A stretch of 64,000 bases of DNA. Source: Eonycteris spelaea. Taxonomy: Eukaryota; Chordata; Mammalia; Chiroptera; Pteropodidae. The stretch is taken from positions 186,001 through 250,000 of the forward strand of contig PUFA01000314.1 of the NCBI GenBank assembly GCA_003508835.1, given 5' to 3'. Shown here piece after piece: positions 1-12,124 of the stretch. Both the position numbers and the translations under genes were made by a program. The notes under the pieces were generated by a model. The model worked only from the letters and a program-made list of their open reading frames with translations, was not told where the DNA came from and made no database searches. Positions within the stretch are counted from its first letter, which is position 1. Every line of letters begins with the position of its first letter.

Positions 1-560
1 CAAGCTTGTCAATTTATCGTTCTATGTGCTTTAGGAATCTTTTATTGGCGAACGTAAGAACCTGTGCTTTTCGCACGGCTGCCAGACGATAAACACACAG
101 TCCCTGGACAAGTAGACCAAGAGACAGGATGTGATGGGCAGAATCCACTCTTCCTGGTGACTCCCACGGACCCCTCGAAGGAAAGGGGTCGAAGAGTTCA
201 TTTAACATCGGAACGGCAGGGGAAGTGCATTCGTAGCAAACTAACCCCTTGTTCACGGGCCTTCCTGCTTTTCGGCCCAGGTCCTGTCGAATCCGCGGGC
301 CTAAGGCGCGGGCTGAGTTCAGCTACCGTCAGGAGCGTGACGGACCAGCACACGCCAGACACGGCCCGTGGAGCGCGACCCCGACCGCACGACCCTCCGA
401 ATAACCGGCATCCGAGTGAAACCCACACAGCGTTCACGTTCGAGGCTGCACCTGAGCGATGCCTTTTCACACAGCGCATGTCCAAGTCACGGAAAACGAC
501 GTGAGAACGACGGGAAATGGAAGACACACTGCACCTCGTCTGTAATCAAAGACCTGCCTG
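1..560. other. Unassigned GC- and CpG-rich sequence
   Basis: I recognise no repeat or exon here. CpG is frequent, for example around 290-440. The open frames on both strands have no recognisable domain and look like the result of few A/T-rich stop codons. Confidence 0.5.
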
Positions 561-660
561 ATGACGATGATGAAGAAGAGGAGGAGGAGGAAGCAGGGAG
601 GAGGGGGGAGGGGAAGGTGGAGGAGGACGAGGAGGAGGAGGAAGAGGAAGAAGATAAAAA
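561..660. repeat. Purine-rich (GAG/GAA/GAT)n low-complexity tract
   Basis: About 100 bases are almost entirely G and A, built from GAT, GAA and GAG triplets with a G-rich centre near 600-620. Read on the plus strand it would encode a run of Asp and Glu, but the flanking frame has no recognisable protein sequence, so I treat it as simple repeat DNA and not as an acidic protein domain. A purine strand like this can form triplex or other non-B structures. Confidence 0.85.
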
Positions 661-986
661 GGCGCCCCGCTTTGCCGGGGGTCACAGCCATGTGAGCTGT
701 TTGAGGGGGCCGTACCCCACCCCCGGCAACACGACGGAAGGGGCACGGGCTCTCGGGACGCGTAATCCGTGCCGAGAGCCCCAAGCTCCACTTCCCGCCA
801 GCTGGCCGAAGGCACGCCCTGGGGGCCGCGTACATCTCCAGCCACGCGTGTTCCGCACGTGACACGACGTGCACTGGACCGGCGGGGCGCGCGAACATGT
901 GCGATAAATGCTGACGACCGAATGCTGACTGCACGGGGAAGTGGCACACACGGGGCGCACGGAGCTGACGACACAGGATGTTCCAC

Positions 987-987
<1 letters not shown>

Positions 988-1027
<40 letters not shown>
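988..1027. repeat. (AC)20 microsatellite
   Basis: A perfect dinucleotide array of 40 bases. The Cys-Val open frames on the minus strand across this site are translations of the repeat. Its purity suggests it is likely to vary in length between individuals. Confidence 0.97.
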
Positions 1028-1030
<3 letters not shown>

Positions 1031-4000
1031 CTTAAGTATCCGGGAGGAAATTTAGCCAAACTCTGATGGGCAATGTTGAGAGCGGTTCCTTTCCTTTTCA
1101 CGCTTATCTTATGTTTTCCAAGTTGCTCACAGCACAGCCGTTTCAAAAGCGAAAAAGGGTTTTGAAAATCCTGGCTGCGAAGAATAATGACTCACTCCTC
1201 GTCTGGCGAGCGTTCGTTAGGTAAACAACCGGGCGCTTGTCCGTACGCGCTGTGATGTGCTAGGGAAATTCTTCTCTAGGTACACGGTCGCCGACCTCCC
1301 GTGTACCACCTTGTTGAAGTTTTATGATGCTGCCGTCTATAAACACAGCATTAAATATTTATGGCTGATATTTGCTGCTTCTAAAAATACGCAGTGGACT
1401 TCTCTTACAGAGGTCTCTCTCTACTTGACCTTCCCGCTGACTTCACCAAGCCTGTCTGCAGAGCTGAGAGCCGCCCACAGGACCTGTCGCTTGTGAGACT
1501 GGGGCGTCTTTCCTTCCCCATGGGCCCTGATCTTTCTGTCTGACCCAGGAACCGGCACACTTCATAAAAACCCGAAGTGCCACCTGATCCCGAAGCAAAA
1601 TGCATCACTAACGTGGCCGTGGGGTGGACGGTGTCCAGGAAGCAGGCCTGGGAAAGGCATAAAGCCGTGTGGAGTGAGCATGGACATGGCTTCGCGGGTC
1701 CGTTTAAATTCTCAGCACGCTCCTCAGCAAGCACCACTGCAAACTGCAGAGGGTGCAGCGGGAGGGGTCCAGACAGAGAGCACCCGGCTCCGCCCCATGA
1801 AGAGGCTCCACTTCCTCCTCTCAGAGATGGCCGAATCAACCTGCACTGACACACTTGAACTTAAAATAAAAACGGTCCCCGGGAGGGGACACGTAGCTCG
1901 CTTCTCCCACCCCGAGGACAGGCTCTGAACAAACAGCACATGACGTGGGAAAAGCAGCCGCAACACGAGAGAAGAAACACCCGGCAAGCAAGCTTAGCGC
2001 GTGACAGGTAAGTCCCATGGACAGACAGTACCCACCCCAATAGGGCAGTGTCCGGGACGGTCTCCCGGGGCAGAAAAAGGACATTCGTAACGAAATGGGT
2101 AAACTATGAAAACGTCTGGAATGCAGTTAATCAACAAATGGGAATCACGTGCATCATGTCTCATAAGCCCGATGTACCCAGCGCCTTCTGACGAACTGAC
2201 CAGCTAGGAGCCTGAGCCCTGCAGGGAAGACGGCGGCGGGTCGAAGGACAGAAGCCATCGCTGTGGCAGTGCCCCGAGGGGTCCGCGTGGGGGCTTCCTT
2301 CCCTGGGTGGAAAAGCCGCACCCACAGACGACCAAAGCAACCCCCGCTGCATCGACGCCCGGTAACTGGCGAAACCAGCCATAACACGATGGCCTCGCCA
2401 CAAACCTCCCTCACGTCAAAAATCATCAGCCTTGGCTACGCGGATACAACACACAGCTCCCAACAGGCTGCGACCTTTATGAAGCAGGCGTGCGAGCCAG
2501 CAACAAGAGAAGGCCCGGCTAACGAACACGGATCTCTCTTGCCATCACCAAATAATTCTGTTTTAGCAAGATCTGAGTCTCCTGGGTAAATCCCAGATTC
2601 ACGCAGCCTTAGAAACCAGACTGGTCTTTTCCCCCTAAACCTCCAGCAAAAGACTTGCTTCCCTCAGCTAAACATCGCCACGTCCAAATGGTACAAAGCA
2701 GACATTTTCATCAGATGAGAAGGAAAGTCCCCGCTTAAAGCTGTTGATTTTACTATGAGTTAAATCCTACACTTCGGATTTATTTTAGCAGATTCCTGAC
2801 GGAAGGATGCGAGAAGCAGTGCTTTACTTTACATCCCGTCGGAAGAAGACATGTACTGGAAAATAAAAATAAAGAGTCTCCTCGTTGCTTTAAACCACTT
2901 AGCCTAACACAGGTGCCCCGAATTCACAGAACTGACTGACGGAAGCCGCTGAGACTCAAAGTAGAAGCCAAGTCTCGTTTGGGGGCTGCAGTTATGATGG
3001 AGAATCACGTGCCCGGCCGCTCCAAAGCTGCCCCTCCGGGGCCCCAAGACTGTCTCCAAGGGGTGAGCTGCGTGGCAGAACAGCCAGGTCACCTCCCATG
3101 TACCATCTGAAGCCACCCGTGCCCCAAGACTGCATTACCGCTCGATGTCCATGGTCAAAACCGTGGCTCTGGTGGCAACCTTGATAGCCAGGGCCTTTGA
3201 CCGAGGTGTGTGCCAGGGGGCGAGGCGAGGGGGTCCCCAGCTCCTTGTCACAGCATGCCTCCCATCCAGCCATGGGGAAAAGCCCGCTCGTGTGACACGT
3301 GACGGAGAGCAGCTCCCCCGGACGGGAGGCCTGCATGCCAGAACGCGCCCTACACCCCCCATGCAGCACGATCCACGACACAGTCCCCCGGAGGGACCGG
3401 CCAGCGGAGCGTGCAGGCCTCGGGCAGGAAGGCTCGAACTACGAAGCCCAGCGAGCGCAGTCCCACGGCTGCCTGGCTTGGCACCTCGCCACTGCGGTAG
3501 GTGACGGCAGGGACATTGCCCTCGGACGGCCGTGGTCGTTACACGTGGGTTTTATTTTTTAAAGACAAAAGGATCTGAACGACTGTGATTTGCTCGGCCG
3601 CCCAGCGGATGTGTTTAATGGCCATGGGCCTATGTCACACGAGGCTGGGTGGCCACGTCGGGGAATTCTAAGGGGGTCCGGAAAAAGAAGGCCGGAAGGG
3701 GCTGAGAGGGCAATGACCACGATTATGGACTGCGTCCCCTCGAAGAAGACACGGCGGGGGTGTCTGCAGAAGCAGGAATAGCGACACTTCCCGGCAACCG
3801 CCGGCAGCGAGGAGACGGGAAGGGTCCCCCTACAGCCTTCACAGGGAGGGCGGCCCTGGCGACGCCCTGATGTCCGGCCCACAGCGCTGAGACGGAACAC
3901 GCTCCTGCTGTGCCATCCCCGCCGGTGGTGTGTGCTCCGTGACGGCCACCCCGATGCCCACACGAGCACGCGCAGCAGCGGGACACTCACCCGGTCCCTG

Positions 4001-6155
4001 TCCCTGGCGCTGGCCCAGATCGACCGACCGCGATCACAGACCCCCACGTCCCCCTCCGTGCCCTGGGAGGACCCTGGGGTGGGGGCGGGAATGGACAGGG
4101 AACGTAAACGGTCCCGGAAAGATGGACTTGACTGTTTCAGGGATCAGCGACACCATGTGCCTGCGAACGTACACACGTGCTTGTTTCTACGACCAATCGT
4201 CAGAAAAGAGACGTGAAGTCGCTGAGACTTGCCTGACGTTTACAAAAACGGGAAAAGCACAGTCTCTGATCACTTACCAAGCGTGTACAATAAACACTGA
4301 CATTCCATCAGTGTCTGTGTGAGGGAAAAAAAGGTAAATTTTAGTCAACTCTGCCCAGTACCTGGCATCCACTTGGTGTGAAAGAAACCACCTCAGGACT
4401 TTAATTAATTCACTCACGACCCCCTGAAAACATACATATCGACATGCGGCTTCAAAGCCTACATTCGAAGCAGGCGAGCTCTACATCCAGCTGTTGGTTC
4501 GACTTCCCGACAACGCTTTCGGAGCCAGGGATTCTCAGAACCAGGAGGGGAAGCGTGTAAAGATACTACACGTCGCTAAACACACTCAGCTGCGTCGGAA
4601 GAACCAGAAAACTGTCACCGAGACAAGCTGCAAAGCGAACGCTCCTGCGTCTAGACGGAACGAACAGGAAGGTGAAGACAGCGCCAGGATTTCTCTTAAC
4701 GAGCCTGAAGCCTTGAAATCACCTAACGACGCTTCAGGAGTGGTCTGAGCCGTCCTAGAAAGTTCTATGAATGAGAACTACGCACGGCCGGGAATGCCGT
4801 GGCGCTTGTAACCCTCTCTCTCACAGAAGACAGCATTTGCGTGAAATAATGAGGGAAAGAGGAGAAAGGAAATTGTGTGGTGAGTCTGACGTCCTGTACA
4901 CCGACCATTAAAGATCAGCATTTTACAGAAGCACAGATTTGTGGGTGATCGAAGGCTGCAATGCCTCGGCATCGCCCACAGGGGACCCTCCTGTCTCGAG
5001 ACCGGGAACCTTCCTTCACCTGCCACAGTCCGAGGGGCCGAAGGGTGGGGGCCCGCGCCCCAGGGCGAGCGGGGTGTCAGAAGGGAGATGCGCAGGGCTG
5101 GGCTGCAGGGCAGCGCTCTGCCTTCGTTCCCTGAATGATCTCGTCCCCCGGTCACGCTTGGGGGCTACGTGGACGGCACCTCAGCCCCTTGCACCTGCAC
5201 ATACGTTCTGTCCTGGGAGCGGCTGCCCAGAGCTGCACGGCCACCGCCGCCTTTGCGACCCGTGAGATTAAACATTCCGTCCAGCCCCGGACACACCAGC
5301 CACAGCCACGAACCGCCCCCTGAAGACACCCAGAGAAGAGCACGCATGGCCAGGGAACCTCAGTGCCTCTGACCCAGAGGTCTGTCCCTACCGGCCCAAC
5401 GGCGCACACTGCTTAGCGGGGACATGCAGCGGACGCTGCCCTCAGACCCTAAACTGCACCTCCCTGGGCCGAGTCAGACCGCGCTGGCGGCTGCCATGCT
5501 GCGAGGGCTCCCCCCGCGGTCCAGCCCGTGCTCCGCAGACCCTGCACCCCACGAAGTGTCACTCGTCGCTGCCCATCCCGTGCCCGGCATGGCGCCTGTC
5601 ACACAGGACGTCCTCGGCAGGTGTCGGCCATACGGAAGCAACTCCGGACGGAATATTTTCGCGACACTGTGCGGAAAAAGCATGGCTTTTCCTGCGATCC
5701 GGGCACAAGTCGGGCAAGCGTGTGGCCTTCTCTGAGTTCCCGAGCTTGTCAGCAGGTGTCCCCACCGAAGCAGCCCTGGCCCTCACGAACACGGCGGACG
5801 CACACAGGTGCGCATCACCCTCCAGGCACGACCTCGTCCCGGGCACTTTTCCTGGGCTCTAAAGTCCTCCTGGGTTTCCATCGCAGGCCGTTAAAAGCCA
5901 CCGAAGTCCTAGTGAGCTTCATCGATCCAACTGAAGGAGACACAGCCTGACTTTGTCTTTAGGAGATATTCTGGCCAGCGGGGGCTAACTGTGCGTGTGG
6001 GCTGCAGGGCCATCAGGGAGCGGGCGCTGGAAAAATGCTCACAGAATTCCACGAAGAAAAGGGAAGGCTGGACGTGGTTCCACAGTGTAGCGCTGAGCGC
6101 GTCTGCGTCACACGCAGAACGTCCCGGGTCCGCCCCCCTGGAGGCACGGTCCATG
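1028..6155. other. Unassigned sequence, GC-rich with short AT-rich patches
   Basis: No repeat family or exon could be supported. AT-richer patches lie near 1260-1400, 2630-2900 and 4200-4480. An AATAAA hexamer near 4289 sits just before a small perfect hairpin (4294-4314) and a short A run; this could be the tail of an old retroposed sequence, but nothing upstream confirms it. The segment 5000-5900 is CpG-rich. Confidence 0.4.
4294..4314. repeat. Small perfect inverted repeat (7-bp arms, 7-base loop)
   Basis: The arms acactga (4294-4300) and tcagtgt (4308-4314) are exact reverse complements around a 7-base loop. It overlaps the last A of an AATAAA-like hexamer. No T-run follows, so it does not resemble a Pol III terminator or a bacterial terminator. 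It may be chance. Confidence 0.6.
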
Positions 6156-6272
6156 GTCTACGGCCACGCCACCCTGAACAAGCCCAACGTCAGATCTCGG
6201 GAGCTAAGCAGGGTCGGGCCTGGTTAGTACTCGGGACGGGAGACCACCTAGGAAGACCAGGTGCTGTAGGCG
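6156..6272 (+). pseudogene. 5S rRNA-derived sequence (pseudogene or head of a 5S-type SINE)
   Basis: About 117 bases align by eye over the whole length of vertebrate 5S rRNA (121 nt), from the 5' end gtctacggcc to the 3' end ggtgctgtaggc. There is a deletion of about 3 bases near 6183 and scattered substitutions. The internal Pol III control region is largely kept: the box A part with gctaagcagg, the intermediate element (gacgggagac instead of gatgggagac) and the box C part with gtcgggcctggttagtac. It is followed by an A/T-rich stretch (aaataataat...), as in a retroposed copy. Known biology: 5S-derived SINEs occur in fruit bats and a few other vertebrates. A single copy cannot separate a SINE from a plain 5S pseudogene. 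It is not a functional 5S gene, given the deletion and the altered helices. Confidence 0.9.
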
Positions 6273-7143
6273 TAAATAATAATACATTTTTAAAAAGTGG
6301 AAGGCAAAGAATTCCAGAGGGTCATTCTGACCTGGAGTGGCACAGGCAGGTGCGTCCTTGGAGACCGAGGAATCTGCCTTCTGCAACCAGGCAGCAGAGA
6401 CGCCGAAAGCCTAAGCCTCTTCAGACGCATTTCCCCATTTCATCCTGGCCCTAAATCCAATTTCTAACCTGCTTCCCCCCGAAACTTCAATCCACTTAGG
6501 TCTCAGCTCTCCTCCGTAACAGCCAGTCTCGTTCATGACTTTTTCCTTGGGAGTATTTGAGAACCAATGTCAAACATTAGCAGCCTCCGCCCAATTATTT
6601 ATAACTAGGTGCTCCAGCCACGGATACTGTTATGGGAGTCCACGGGCCATGGAGTCTCGGGGTCCTCCCCTTATTCCAAGGGTCCCCCCAAAAGGCTCGG
6701 GGTAAATCGCATGGAGACATTTAATGAACGTGTCCGCTCTCCCCACTGGGGTTAGACATCTGGATCTCATGTTGCTTTAGGGACGTGGCCACAGGATGAC
6801 TCAGGACCCACCACAGATGACTGATTACACACGCCCGGAGATGACCCAGTCTGCACTGGGTCTTACACTGGGAAAAGGTCCGCGATGGCTTTACCTCCTG
6901 GTACACTTCACGGGCAAACACACTGCCCGCTTCTGTCGGCCTCCACAGATGACTTGGAAGGGACCCGGAAATGAACGTAAAACTTACACAACCCACAGAG
7001 GCTAACTCTAGGGTGACCACAACCCTACTCGGGTGACATGCCCAGGGATGGCACCCTAGGCGATGAGGCCTGGGGACTCGGGGCTCCTCACACCACACCC
7101 TGCCAGCTCCAAGCGACCCTGATGTCTCTGAACTCAAGAGGCC
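6273..7143. other. Unassigned sequence after the 5S-derived copy
   Basis: It starts A/T-rich (6273-6310), then is of mixed composition. The region 6460-6720 is moderately AT-rich and I recognise no family in it. There is no open frame with recognisable protein features. Confidence 0.4.

Positions 7144-7171
<28 letters not shown>
7144..7171. repeat. (AG)14 microsatellite
   Basis: A perfect 28-base AG array followed by a degenerate gcgagcaagcg tail. It lies about 65 bases before a MER5A copy. Confidence 0.95.
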
Positions 7172-7176
<5 letters not shown>

Positions 7177-7235
7177 AAGCGATTTCAGAGCCTCCAGGCT
7201 TGGGGTGGGGGGAGCTTCCTGCTGGCATATGCTGA

Positions 7236-7415
7236 GTGGGAACTCTTCGCGGTGCGTTGTCTTGTGCATCGCAGGGTGCTCAGCCGTGTCCCTGGCCTGC
7301 ACCCACTGGTTGGTTGCTAACAGCACCCTTAGCCTCAGCTGTGACGACCAAAAATATCTGCAGACACTGGCGAATATCTCACAGGGGGCAAAAGCGCCTC
7401 CCGTTACAAAAAGGC
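7236..7415 (-). mobile_element. MER5A-like hAT-Charlie DNA transposon fragment
   Basis: The reverse complement follows the remembered MER5A consensus. Visible pieces include the 'gtccctggcctgcacccact' block, 'tatctgcagacactggcgaat', and the block ending in a run corresponding to 'ggggcaaa'. MER5A is a non-autonomous element that carries no gene, so this is an old neutral fossil. The outer ends are degraded and the boundaries are approximate. Confidence 0.8.
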
Positions 7416-9522
7416 TGGCCAGGTGAATAGCTCGTGTTGCCGACCTCTTGTTCTCTGTGGATACTCAGGTTTCAAGGGTTGGCTTGTGTAACCACTAATT
7501 ATAAACATTTGTTACCTTCTCTAAGCCACTTGGAGAGACGAAGCCACATTGAAGCCTTCTTCAGTGTTACAATTTCGCCTTAAAACAGAACAAAACAAAC
7601 AAAAAACTTCACGTCTATGTCCGCGGGTAAAGCCCCACATTTGCCCGTGACAGTCTCCCGCGACAGCCAAGGCCACAGTTTGTTCCCTGATGCACGCTAA
7701 AGAGCCTCCTTGTGAGTCTCTTTCCAAAACAATTCTGTGTAGCCCAGGCGAAGGGCGAAACGTCGCCAAGTCTCGATCACCTCAACGGGCCTCCTGTGTA
7801 TTTGGTTTTCGGAGACCGATCTCACGTAAACAACGGAAAAAATAAAGCAAAACCACGCAGCGTTCGGGAACGACGTGTCCCACACGGGCTGCGTGACGTC
7901 ACGGTCTGCCGTCTCGGCCACAGCAGGGTCCGGCACGCCGTGGTTGGCTGGCCATTCAGGCGTGGACGGTGATCGTGCCCAATGTGGGCTCTGAAAATCT
8001 GGCATGGTTTCATAGACTCGTGCTGGTGGGCAACCGTTCCGGGGGCTGGTACAATGCATGTAACGAAGTCCAATTTATTTACAAAGAAAAAAAGAAAGAA
8101 AAGAAAACTCTCTCAACTTACAAGCTGTTTTGCACTAAGGACGTTCGATTCTTAAAATGTCCTGGGGATATGAGATATAGTTAAATATTTCCTTTCATCT
8201 GTCTCCTTTTTCCCAAAAGCCAGCAAGACACCAAGTGACGAGACACACACCCAGCGTGACTTCCTGAAGAACGATGCCATCACAAACTCTGTGAGGGGAA
8301 TTATTTACTAAATGAACCCTCTAAATTGAAAAACCGAAACCCGATTACTATTTGGGCAAAGAGATACTGACCTTTCAAACACGAATATCGAGCTCCCTCT
8401 TATCAGCGGGGCTGTCAGCCACCACGCTGTCCCCAAATGGGATTGACACGTAATACACCGATCCAACCTTACTATCAGCGAGAAGAACCTTTGCGATCTG
8501 AGTTACCGGATCACTTCCCAGCTGTACGTGGCCTCAGGCGAGCCATATATTTAAGGGCATTTGATCAGCGCGAGGACCACCGAGTATGGCCAGGGTGGAG
8601 GGGACAGGCCGCCTCACGGAGTGACGGACGGGATGGCTGGGCCACCTGCAGAAGCGTCCTCACTGGGAGGCCCTCAGGCCCCCTCACCTCACCTTCCCTG
8701 GGCTGCTGTGGCGCCTCTCACTCTAACGCATCATTGCCACAGCCTCGCTGAAAACACACGGCTGTGCAAATACACAGGTGAGCCGGGAAAACACTCGGAG
8801 AGGAGAGACCGAGCCAAGGGCGAAGGTTCCCCGCCCCCACCACACACACGCCTGTTCTGTTTTCCTTGGATGTGCAGACATCTTAAAATCGCGAAACGTC
8901 TTTATTTCCACTATAACTTTGCCAGGACACCTGCATCCAGGTGGGACGGGCTGGAGAGGAGGAAAACAAGTCTGAGAACCTCAGTCTGCTGCTTACAGGT
9001 ATGAGGTGGGGAGAGGCTTGCAGGATCCTGGAATATGCAAATACTTCGTGATACGGGAAGAAAATAAAGCCACCAGGCACAGCTGCACTAGCTGCTGATT
9101 CTAGGGAATGTCTGCTCTCTCCTAGGTCAGAATGAGGGAATAAAAAGGCTTAAAACAACTCGGTTTAACAGCACTCTATCTTCTCAATATTTGGCTCTAA
9201 AAAAAAAAAGAAAGAAAAAAATCCTCTGCTTGACGCTTCTATCGCACAGAAGATAATGCAAAGATCCCTCGGGAGTAAAATCAAATTCCCACCGATTCCT
9301 AACAAGTTATTTTCCAAAATGCTTCTCTCACCTTTGTAGAGAAGACACCGCAAAGCCGGCTAACGATCAACTATGAACCTGAGAAAAGAGCGCGAACCAG
9401 GACACACATTTTCTCGGAGAAAGTTCCCCAAGACCGAGAACTATCGGTGTCAATGCTACCAAATTATCACCTGGTTAGCCCCTAGGAATCCTCAAGAACG
9501 AACACGGTTTACTCTGCAGCAA
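7416..9522. other. Unassigned sequence, partly AT-rich
   Basis: AT-rich patches lie at 7490-7620 and 8060-8370, the second opening with an A-rich aaagaaag stretch near 8083-8106. Another A-rich run is at 9199-9222. An AATAAA hexamer occurs near 9063. I see no supported exon. The segment 8560-8760 is GC-rich. Confidence 0.4.
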
Positions 9523-9582
9523 AAATAATAATAATAATATATAATAATAATAATAATAATGATGATGATGATGATGATGATG
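9523..9582. repeat. Compound (AAT)n-(GAT)n microsatellite
   Basis: An (AAT)n array with one interruption near 9540 passes directly into a perfect (GAT)n array at 9561-9582. The His and Tyr runs read on the minus strand come from this repeat. Confidence 0.95.
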
Positions 9583-10187
9583 TGTCCGCACGCAACCACG
9601 TTTCCTTTTAAAATACAGAGAACCTAGAACCGGGAAGGTTACTGCGATGTCACATGACGACAGGAAACGTGAAGGCGTTTCCCGAGGGCTCTCCAGGTCA
9701 TGCTGGGGAGCCCTGCCCGTCAGCAGAGTTCTCACCCCCCGGGGTTCCCAGGCCTCTTGCGTGTGACGCACGAGACGGGCATCTTCCGCACAGCCACGTG
9801 CAAGAAAGGCACTCCTCGAGTCGCTGCTCACGCTGCAGCTCGGAGCGCCACTGACACGTGTCCTTAGCGTGCCGACACGGAGGCACGTGACATCGTGAGC
9901 CCCACGGGAGTAAGTCCAGCAACCGCCCTTCGCAGCACGGAGTTCCCGCGGTCCTCACCGGCTCTGCGCCCTGTGCCAGACCCGACGTCCCGCGACCTCT
10001 CCTGACCCCGGAAGTGTGTCCTCTTAGTACCCTTCCCCTTTCAAAACCACTTCCTTCCTGCGCCAGGCCAGCAACGTGCTGACCTGCGGGTGGTTTCGGC
10101 ACCATCGGGCATGGCTAGCTGGGGGCTGGCTGCTGGGAACGTGTCAAGAAGCAGCCAAGATGGGCAGGGACTCCACACAGCCCTGGG
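9583..10187. other. Unassigned CpG-rich sequence
   Basis: CpG dinucleotides are frequent at 9720-10030. No repeat family or exon was recognised. Confidence 0.4.
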
Positions 10188-10450
10188 TCCCCCGTGGGGG
10201 GGCGGGGTGGCCAGGGGACATGAGTCCAGGGGTGGGGGGGGGTGTGGGCATGTGAGAAGCAGTAATGATGGGGTAGGGGTGAAGTGATGAGATAGGGGAA
10301 GGGGAGGAGGGAAGGGAGATGGGTGGTGGGTGCACGGTGGCCTTGGGGACGGGGTGGGCTGTGCACATGTGAGGCACTGCATGTGGCAGGGGAGAGGTGG
10401 GGAGTGGGTGGTGGCCGAGAAGCACAGGTGAGGGGGCAGTGCAGGGAGGG
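10188..10450 (+). repeat. G-rich low-complexity tract with G-quadruplex potential
   Basis: The plus strand is strongly G-rich with many runs of three or more G. The densest part, about 10193-10250, has at least five runs of four or more G separated by short loops. Further on are ggggta, ggggaa and ggtgggtgg variants without a clean period, so it is a degenerate G-rich repeat and not a regular minisatellite. Confidence 0.75.
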
Positions 10451-11492
10451 GACTCCTCTAAGCGGGGATACCAGGACCCACCCCTTCGCCTCCAGACTGG
10501 ATGCAAGGACAAGCCTTTCCCCACACGGCCTCGGAGCCCACCCTGCTACATCTCAGAGGCTTGAGGTCACGGTGGAGGTCACCTAGGGTAACAGGTGGCT
10601 CCAATACGCGAAATGAACTTCAGTCCGGGCGATACTGCAGACAGGTGAGCAAGACTACCCGTCCTCTAACGGGGTATTTTATACGCAGACTACGTATCTC
10701 AATGCCCTCCGTGGCGTTCACGAGGTTCCAATGCGTTTGGGGGCGGGAATCCAGGTGGCACCGCTGTGAACACGCCCCCCCCCCCCACGGAGGGGCCCAG
10801 ACTTCCGGGGTGCGGTCTGGGTTCCGAGCTGGTGCCCAGGATTCAGGACACAGCAGGGCGTGGGCAGGAATCTGCTCTCACGAGGTCAGTGGCTGAGCCT
10901 TCATCGGCCACCCCGTTTCCTACTTATGGACCGTTTAAAGCATGAAACTCTCTGCCCAATGTCTCTACCACACAGAGCATAGGACAGTCACAGCTTAATC
11001 CGTCACCTCTCCATGCCAGACATGTCCTGATTCTCTGGCGATACGTAGACACCCGGATGGGGTGGCTACTGACCCTCGGAAATCAAAAAGATGCCCGCCC
11101 CACTCCCCCCCCACAGACACATGCATTTATTTTCCCCTCAAGTAGAGGATGATGTTGATTGCACTGCAATTACCAGGAAATCAGAAAAATCCTACTTGAA
11201 AAGCGGTTACCCAGAGTGGCGATGAAATCACTCTGAAACTGGTCTTCCGCATGGCTGTGGCTCTTCTCGTGTGAAACAAAAAATAGGAAAAATGGGTTCT
11301 AAAAGTCTCTGGCTAAGGTACACAGGAACAAATACTAACTCCTTCATCTAAAACGTGGGACAACTCCGTGACAAGGGATGACATCAAGCAGAGACGACAG
11401 AAGGGTGCGATCGAGCTAAGTACACCCTGAAGTCCCGGCTCACCGGTCCCGTACCCGTCCGTCCGTTTAACGGGTTTCTCTCCAGCACCCCC
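10451..11492. other. Unassigned sequence
   Basis: Mixed composition, with a short C homopolymer near 10777-10787 and another near 11105. No exon or repeat family was supported. Confidence 0.35.
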
Positions 11493-11560
11493 ACAGTGCT
11501 TGCCTGGCAGTACAAACTCAGTAAAAGGTGGCTGCACGAATGAGTGAGCGAGCGATGCAT
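11493..11560 (+). mobile_element. L2/MIR-type 3' tail fragment
   Basis: The order 'cagtgcttgcctggcag ... actcagtaaa ... gaatgagtgag' matches the conserved 3' tail shared by L2 and MIR elements (cagtgcctggcacatag ... ctcaataaa ... gaatgaatgaa). Several A/T positions of the consensus are G or C here, for example gagtgagcgagc. It is too short to separate L2 from MIR. Confidence 0.55.
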
Positions 11561-11731
11561 TTACTTAGTCTGACTCGGCCGCATGGGAGCAATTCCATCC
11601 CACGGCATCCAAGAGACAAACCCCACATCCCACAGGGTATGACACACAGAATGCAGCGCCCGTGAGCACGCGAGCCTCCCCGCCCCAACACGGGCAGCGC
11701 ATGTAGCACTATGCCAGCAAGACTGGCAGCC

Positions 11732-12120
11732 ACTCGATGGAATATTACTCAGCCGTGAAAAAGGTGTCGATGTTTGATGTGAGCTACAGCGTGGACAGAC
11801 CTGACCCACATTCTGCCCAAGGAAATATGCCGGGCACAGGAAGACAAATATGGTATGTGGGCATTTACATACAGGACCCAGAACAGGCAAATTTCAGAGA
11901 TGCAGAAAGTAGAACAGAGTGTACAAGGGGCTGGTGAGGAGGGAGGCGGTGAGCTATTGTTCACAGGGTGACTGTTTAAGAGTTCAGAGTGTTTTGGGGG
12001 GGACGATGAAAGAGTTTTGTACAGGTGGTTGGTTGTAGCATCCTGTAAATGTAGTTAATACCATTGGGCTATAGGCTTACAAACGGTTAAAATAAGTTAT
12101 GTGTATGATGCCAGAGTTTT
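11732..12120 (+). mobile_element. LINE-1 3' end fragment (ORF2 C-terminal region and 3' UTR)
   Basis: From 11737 the frame reads Met-Glu-Tyr-Tyr-Ser-Ala-Val-Lys-Lys, the recognisable C-terminal motif of mammalian L1 ORF2. It soon loses the L1 frame through substitutions and indels. Downstream are typical L1 3' UTR phrases such as 'tgtagcatcctgtaaatg' and 'taaatgtagttaatacca'. It ends near a T-rich stretch at 12118-12132. It is 5'-truncated and cannot encode reverse transcriptase. Confidence 0.8.
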
Positions 12121-12124
12121 TTTT

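Noticed and set aside
368..862. Open frame with a long Asp/Glu tract
   Set aside because: The acidic run is the translation of a GAG/GAA simple repeat and the flanks are not protein-like.
988..1027. CRISPR-like or regulatory array
   Set aside because: It is a simple dinucleotide microsatellite; no spacer-repeat structure exists anywhere in the window.
4294..4314. Hairpin as a terminator or histone-type 3' end
   Set aside because: It has neither the histone stem-loop sequence nor a following T-run, and no gene precedes it.
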